This document shows, in pieces, positions 8,364-11,726 of a stretch of DNA of 11,726 bases. Source of the DNA: an uncultured Lactobacillus sp. (GTDB lineage: Bacteria; Bacillota; Bacilli; Lactobacillales; Lactobacillaceae); assembly GCA_945281075.1 (NCBI GenBank), contig CALYQE010000050.1:1-11726 (forward strand), written 5' to 3'. How positions within the stretch are numbered: position 1 is the first letter of the stretch; each line of letters begins with the position of its first letter. Below the pieces are notes generated by a model. That model was not told where the DNA came from and ran no database searches. It was given only the letters and a program-made list of their open reading frames with translations. Position numbers and translations under genes: made by a program.

Positions 8364-8419
8364 TTGTTTTCCATTGTATTATTTACTTACAAAAAGTAAG
8401 AAATTTATTAGGTGGTAAT

Positions 8420-9346
8420 ATGACAAAACAATATGATGTAATTATTATTGGTGCAGGTCCCGGTGGTTTAACGGCAGCCTTATACGCTTCTCGTGCTAAT
8501 CTCTCCGTTTTAATTCTTGACCGTGGCTTATATGGCGGTCAAATGAACAACACGGATGCGATCGATAATTACCCGGGCTTCAGTGAAATTAAGGGACCTG
8601 AACTCGGCGAAAAAATGTATCAATCGACCATGAAATTTGGGGCCGAATTTGAGTATGGCGATGTGCAATCTGTTGCACTTGAGGACAATGAAAAAGTGGT
8701 AAAGACTGATACGGCGGAGTATCGGACACAAGCGCTGATCATTGCGACAGGCGCAGACCACCGCCACTTAAATGTTCCTGGCGAGGAAGAATACTCTGGC
8801 AAAGGCGTTTCATACTGTGCGGTTTGTGATGCGGCCTTTTTTAAAGACGAGGATATTGCCGTTATTGGCGGAGGCGATTCAGCCATTGAAGAAGGCATTT
8901 ACCTAGCTCAGAGTGCAAAATCGGTCACGGTGATCCATCGGCGCGACCAGCTTCGTGCTCAACCTACTTTACAAAAACGGGCTTTTGCCAATAAAAAGAT
9001 CAATTTTATTTGGAATGCGAACACCAAATCAATTGATGGCAATAAGGATCGGGTGACCGGCATTACTTATCAGGACAAGGAAACTGGTGAGGAAAAGAAA
9101 TTGGCCGTCGCAGGTGTATTTATTTACGTTGGCGTAATACCGCAAACGGCTCCGTTTACCCAATTGGGAGTCACTGATGAGCAGGGCTGGATCCCAACTG
9201 ATGAGCATATGCGCACGAAAGTTGACGGCATCTTTGCTTTAGGCGACGTGCGGGCAAAAGACCTGCGTCAAATTGCCAATGCGGTGGGTGACGGCAGTAT
9301 CGCCGGCCAAGAAGCGTACGATTATTTACAGAGTCTCAATGATTAA
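8420..9346 (+). CDS. trxB: Thioredoxin-disulfide reductase
   Basis: A cytosolic FAD flavoprotein that uses NADPH to reduce thioredoxin, maintaining thiol balance and supporting oxygen tolerance. It has 308 residues, the size of the low-molecular-weight bacterial form. Motifs in order: FAD-binding GAGPGGLTAALYASRA (11-26), the redox-active pair CAVC (133-136), the NADPH-binding GGGDSAIEEG (150-159) and HRRDQLRA (173-180), and the C-terminal FAD contact FALGDVRAKDLRQIANAVGDG. The HRR basic motif and CxxC centre separate it from ferredoxin/flavodoxin NADP reductases, which lack the cysteines. AGGTGG (8410-8415) gives a start at ATG 8420. It is the last gene before a strong terminator, so it probably closes the prfB-to-trxB operon. 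Confidence 0.97.
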   Translation: MTKQYDVIIIGAGPGGLTAALYASRANLSVLILDRGLYGGQMNNTDAIDNYPGFSEIKGPELGEKMYQSTMKFGAEFEYGDVQSVALEDNEKVVKTDTAEYRTQALIIATGADHRHLNVPGEEEYSGKGVSYCAVCDAAFFKDEDIAVIGGGDSAIEEGIYLAQSAKSVTVIHRRDQLRAQPTLQKRAFANKKINFIWNANTKSIDGNKDRVTGITYQDKETGEEKKLAVAGVFIYVGVIPQTAPFTQLGVTDEQGWIPTDEHMRTKVDGIFALGDVRAKDLRQIANAVGDGSIAGQEAYDYLQSLND

Positions 9347-9355
9347 TGAAAACGT

Positions 9356-9386
9356 AAAAAGAGTCCACCCAGGTGGATTCTTTTTT
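9356..9386 (+). terminator. Intrinsic terminator after trxB
   Basis: GAGTCCAC (9361-9368) pairs with GTGGATTC (9373-9380), with one G-U pair and a CCAG loop. The stem is extended by a flanking A5 run (9356-9360) against the T6 run (9381-9386). The A-tract means it could act in both directions, although genes on both sides point the same way. It lies about 10 bases after the trxB stop. Confidence 0.9.
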
Positions 9387-9392
9387 GATTAT

Positions 9393-9423
9393 TGCGGAAA
9401 GAGCTTTTGATAAATGCTAGAAT
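9393..9423 (+). promoter_or_regulatory. Candidate promoter of the phospho-sugar mutase gene
   Basis: An extended -10 TGCTAGAAT spans 9415-9423, with a TTGCGG -35-like hexamer at 9393-9398 and a long 19-base spacer. It follows the trxB terminator at once. A TTGATA at 9407-9412 is too close to this -10 to serve as its -35. Confidence 0.45.
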
Positions 9424-9469
9424 ATAAGTTGTGCAAAGAGTTCGTTTTAATGTAGTAGCTTAGAAATTG

Positions 9470-9475
9470 AGGAAG
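9470..9475 (+). promoter_or_regulatory. Ribosome binding site that fixes the mutase start
   Basis: AGGAAG, preceded by G, lies 9 bases before ATG 9485. An upstream in-frame TTG at 9467 would overlap this site and has no ribosome site of its own, so ATG 9485 is preferred. Confidence 0.8.
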
Positions 9476-9484
9476 AGCGCTGTA

Positions 9485-11209
9485 ATGAATGCAAAAGAGA
9501 TATTTCAAACTTGGCAAAAGGCTCCGAATTTGCCTAGTTATTTGCAAGAACAACTGGAACAATTAGGGCAAAACCCAAAATGGATTGAAGATGCCTTTGG
9601 TCAGGATATTAACTTTGGAACTGCCGGTATGAGAGGGCAGCTCGAGCCTGGAACAAATCGAATCAATCTTTTTACCGTTGGGCGTGTGACTGAGGGCTTG
9701 GCGCGGTTAATTGATGAAAAAGGCGCAGCCGCTAAGAAAAGAGGCGTGGTCATTTCATTTGATTCCCGCTATCATTCGCGTGACTTTGCGGAGCATGCTG
9801 CCTTGATCTTGGGAGCACACGGCATCCACGTGTACCTGTTTGATGATTTACGCCCCACTCCTGAACTTTCATTTGCGGTGCGCCATTTGCATGCCTTTAG
9901 CGGCATCAATATTACTGCTTCACATAATGCCAAGCAATATAATGGCTATAAGGTATATGGCGAAGACGGTGCCCAAATGGGCCCCGAAGATGCCGAACTG
10001 GTTTTTAATTACGCACAAAAAGTGGCTGACATTTTTAACGTTAAGGTGGGCAATGTTGAACACTTACGTAATGAAGGGCTGTTGCAGTTAATTGGTGAAG
10101 ACCTTGATGAAGACTATTTGGCCGAGCTAAACAAAGTTAATGTCAATCGTGCTTTAATCAAACGTAATGCTGCTAAGCTGACAATTATTTATACGCCGCT
10201 TCATGGGACCGGCAAGATGCTTTATGAGCGTGCATTCAGGCAAAATGGTTTTACCAATGTTATTCCGGTGCCAAGTCAGTCGATTATCGATCCGGAATTT
10301 CCGACTACGAAAAAGCCGAATCCTGAGTATCGTGATGTCTTTACCCCAGGTATAAAGCTGGCCAATAAAAAAAAGGCTGACCTGATTATTGCGACCGACC
10401 CGGATGCAGACCGCATGGGTGCTTGTGTGAGAACAGCTAACGGTGATTTTCAGGTTTTAACTGGGAATCAAATAGCGACATTGATGATTTATTACTTGCT
10501 GACTAATCTGAAAAATGAGGGCAAGCTCAGGTCAGATTATGAAATCATCGCGTCGATTGTTTCAAGCAGCATGCCTTTTAAAATTGCTCGTTCATTTGGT
10601 ATCAAAACTAAGTCCGTCCTCACTGGTTTTAAGTTTATCGGGGAAGAAATTGACCGGATGAATAAGGAGCATGACGGAAAGTTCTTGATGGGCTTTGAAG
10701 AAAGCTATGGCTACCTGTTTAAGCCGTTTGCTCGCGACAAAGATGCAATGCAAGGCGCAATTATGTTTGCTGAAGTTGCTTCCTACTGCGCTTCGCGTGG
10801 TATGACCGTTCTTGACGGCTTAAATGAAATTTGGCAAAAATATGGGACTTCTTATGAAATTACCCGGGCGATTGAAATGCCAGGAATAGGTGGCCAGAAG
10901 AAGATGACCGCCTTAATGGCTAAACTAAGAAGTGAGCACTTAGACGAAATTAACGGTGTTAAGGTAGTGAAAATTCAAGACTTTTTGACACAAACAGAAA
11001 TTAGTGACGGGCAAAAGACGCCACTTGTTGGGCTCCCTAAGTCAGACGTTTTAAAATACTATCTGGCCGATGAAACTTGGTTAGCGCTCAGACCATCAGG
11101 GACCGAACCAGTCATTAAAGCATACGTTGGCGTTAATAAGCCAAGTATCGCTTTAGCAGAAAAGGCAGCTCAGGAATATCAGGAAAAGCTAGCGCAGCTT
11201 TTGAAATAA
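9485..11209 (+). CDS. pgm: Phospho-sugar mutase, probable alpha-phosphoglucomutase (PgcA/Pgm type)
   Basis: A cytosolic enzyme that likely interconverts glucose-6-phosphate and glucose-1-phosphate, feeding UDP-glucose, teichoic acid glycosylation and exopolysaccharide synthesis. It has 574 residues from ATG 9485. The four alpha-D-phosphohexomutase regions are visible: the active-site Ser146 in TASHN (144-148), with GTAGMR (45-50) before it; the Mg-binding loop DPDADR (305-310); the sugar-binding loop GFEESYGY (403-410); and the phosphate-binding loop RPSGTEP (536-542). TPLHGTG (237-243) fits the long PgcA-type branch, and the length excludes the 450-residue GlmM and ManB groups. Phosphomannomutase or phosphopentomutase-like activity cannot be ruled out by sequence alone. 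It appears monocistronic, with a terminator before it and a hairpin after it. Confidence 0.94.
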   Translation: MNAKEIFQTWQKAPNLPSYLQEQLEQLGQNPKWIEDAFGQDINFGTAGMRGQLEPGTNRINLFTVGRVTEGLARLIDEKGAAAKKRGVVISFDSRYHSRDFAEHAALILGAHGIHVYLFDDLRPTPELSFAVRHLHAFSGINITASHNAKQYNGYKVYGEDGAQMGPEDAELVFNYAQKVADIFNVKVGNVEHLRNEGLLQLIGEDLDEDYLAELNKVNVNRALIKRNAAKLTIIYTPLHGTGKMLYERAFRQNGFTNVIPVPSQSIIDPEFPTTKKPNPEYRDVFTPGIKLANKKKADLIIATDPDADRMGACVRTANGDFQVLTGNQIATLMIYYLLTNLKNEGKLRSDYEIIASIVSSSMPFKIARSFGIKTKSVLTGFKFIGEEIDRMNKEHDGKFLMGFEESYGYLFKPFARDKDAMQGAIMFAEVASYCASRGMTVLDGLNEIWQKYGTSYEITRAIEMPGIGGQKKMTALMAKLRSEHLDEINGVKVVKIQDFLTQTEISDGQKTPLVGLPKSDVLKYYLADETWLALRPSGTEPVIKAYVGVNKPSIALAEKAAQEYQEKLAQLLK

Positions 11210-11222
11210 GCTAAAAGGCGTG

Positions 11223-11236
11223 CGAAAGTACGTTCG
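11223..11236 (+). promoter_or_regulatory. Putative LexA/DinR (SOS) operator upstream of uvrB
   Basis: CGAAAGTACGTTCG is an imperfect palindrome with CGAA and TTCG arms. It differs at one fixed position from the Gram-positive SOS box CGAACRNRYGTTYG as I remember it. It sits just upstream of -10-like TAGAAT hexamers, where a bound repressor would block RNA polymerase. uvrB is an SOS gene in B. subtilis. Confidence 0.6.
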
Positions 11237-11242
11237 ATGTAG

Positions 11243-11253
11243 TAGAATAGAAT
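11243..11253 (+). promoter_or_regulatory. Candidate uvrB -10 element(s)
   Basis: Two TAGAAT hexamers overlap by one base (11243-11248 and 11248-11253). The -35 positions (GTGCGA or AAAGTA) match poorly and overlap the putative LexA box. Start point use is uncertain. Confidence 0.45.
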
Positions 11254-11263
11254 ACGTGAAATG

Positions 11264-11291
11264 AAAGTTGGGCTTTTTGTCCAACTTTTTT
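11264..11291 (+). terminator. Terminator-like hairpin between the mutase gene and uvrB
   Basis: AAAGTTGG (11264-11271) pairs with CCAACTTT (11281-11288) around a T-rich 9-base loop, followed by further T residues to 11291. It lies 54 bases after the mutase stop, so it can end that transcript. It also ends only 2 bases before the uvrB ribosome site GAGGAG (11294-11299), downstream of the candidate uvrB promoter. Confidence 0.75.
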
Positions 11292-11307
11292 ACGAGGAGC
11301 CTTTCTG

Positions 11308-11726
11308 ATGATTAAACGACAAGATAAAAATAAATTCGAACTTGTTTCCAAGTTTAAGCCGGCTGGTGATCAAGAGCAGGCAATTAATAAACTAACAACT
11401 GGCTTTGAAGAAGGCGATAAAGAGCAAATTCTTGAAGGCGCAACCGGGACAGGTAAAACTTTCACGATGGCCAATATCATTGCTAATTTGAACAAGCCAA
11501 CATTGGTTATTTCGCATAACAAGACTTTGGTGGGCCAGTTGTATGGTGAGTTCAAAGAATTTTTCCCGCACAATGCGGTGGACTATTTTGTTTCTTACTA
11601 TGACTATTACCAACCTGAAGCCTATGTGCCCCAGTCTGATACTTATATTGAAAAAGATTCATCGATTAACGATGAAATTGACCAGTTACGTCACCAAGCG
11701 ACCAGTGACTTAATGGAACGTAATGA
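11308..11726 (+). CDS. uvrB: UvrB, excinuclease ABC subunit B (5' part only)
   Basis: The damage-verifying helicase-like subunit of nucleotide excision repair; it is loaded by UvrA and then recruits UvrC. The first 139 residues are present and the frame is open at the window edge. Visible: [11 protein letters not shown] (16-26), the Walker A loop GATGTGKT (44-51), the motif Ia region [19 protein letters not shown] (69-87), and the family's Tyr-rich beta-hairpin start, [16 protein letters not shown] (93-108) with [15 protein letters not shown] after it, which inserts between DNA strands. GAGGAG (11294-11299) is 8 bases before the ATG. A LexA-like box upstream suggests damage induction. uvrA would be expected next, outside the window. 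The signature is diagnostic; Mfd shares some motifs but not this N-terminus. Confidence 0.98.
   Translation, partial: MIKRQDKNKFELVSKFKPAGDQEQAINKLTTGFEEGDKEQILEGATGTGKTFTMANIIANLNKPTLVISHNKTLVGQLYGEFKEFFPHNAVDYFVSYYDYYQPEAYVPQSDTYIEKDSSINDEIDQLRHQATSDLMERN

Noticed and set aside
8385..8401. Small hairpin CTTAC-AAAAA-GTAAG before trxB as terminator or riboswitch
   Set aside because: The perfect stem is only 5 A/T-rich pairs with no T tract. It is too weak to call and may be chance in AT-rich spacer.
8364..8402. Possible separate trxB promoter
   Set aside because: Hexamers such as TTGTTT and TACAAA match poorly at usable spacing, so there was not enough to list.
8528..8898. Minus-strand reading frames opposite trxB, and similar ones opposite hpf, prfB and lgt
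   Set aside because: They are shadows of well-supported + strand genes, with low-complexity products and no plausible start signals.
9467..9484. TTG start for the mutase giving six extra residues
   Set aside because: This TTG overlaps the ribosome binding site of ATG 9485 and has no site of its own. Starting at ATG 9485 gives a protein of normal family length.
11370..11613. Two minus-strand reading frames opposite uvrB
   Set aside because: They lie wholly inside the UvrB coding sequence with clear Walker A and hairpin motifs on the + strand, and show no recognisable product or ribosome site.
1..11726. Mobile element, CRISPR array, toxin-antitoxin, phage or defence system
   Set aside because: I found no repeats with spacers, transposase or integrase motifs, terminal inverted repeats or foreign-looking genes. 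All large genes are recognised core functions.

Overview
The window looks like core chromosome of a low-GC Firmicute, most likely a Lactobacillus or close relative. The evidence is the gene order (comFA-comFC-hpf-secA-prfB, then hprK-lgt-gpsA-trxB, a phospho-sugar mutase and uvrB), strong AGGAGG-type ribosome binding sites, the long form of HPF, a SecA without the usual C-terminal zinc motif, and HPr kinase. The species cannot be fixed from this sequence. All genes are on the + strand and tightly packed. There is no gene-free stretch above about 140 bases, and I see no mobile element, CRISPR array, tRNA or rRNA.

Layout. Bases 1-887 hold the 3' end of comFA and complete comFC, which overlap by ATGA and form the late-competence DNA-uptake operon. 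Bases 895-1582 are a separate unit, hpf, with its own extended -10 promoter and an intrinsic terminator. Bases 1650-9386 run secA, terminator-like hairpin, prfB (with the programmed +1 frameshift at a UGA), a small unrecognised two-helix membrane protein, hprK, lgt, gpsA and trxB, closed by a strong terminator. From prfB to trxB the gaps are short or overlapping, so this is probably one transcript. A phospho-sugar mutase gene follows as its own unit (about 9393-11209). The 5' end of uvrB begins at 11308, behind a LexA/DinR-like box and a terminator-like hairpin, and runs off the window.

How the genes work together. The content is housekeeping: protein export (SecA) and lipoprotein lipidation (Lgt), translation termination (RF2), ribosome hibernation (HPF), carbon catabolite control (HprK), phospholipid precursor supply (GpsA), thiol redox (TrxB), glucose-1-phosphate supply for envelope sugars (mutase) and excision repair (UvrB). 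GpsA makes the glycerol-3-phosphate backbone of phosphatidylglycerol, the lipid Lgt consumes, so lgt-gpsA adjacency makes metabolic sense.

I found no novel multi-gene system. The points most worth a second look are the RF2 frameshift site, the putative SOS box and leader hairpin of uvrB, the small membrane protein with an Asp/His-rich tail, a Tyr in place of the His usually seen in the Lgt HGGLIG motif, and a terminator-like hairpin inside the secA-prfB junction.
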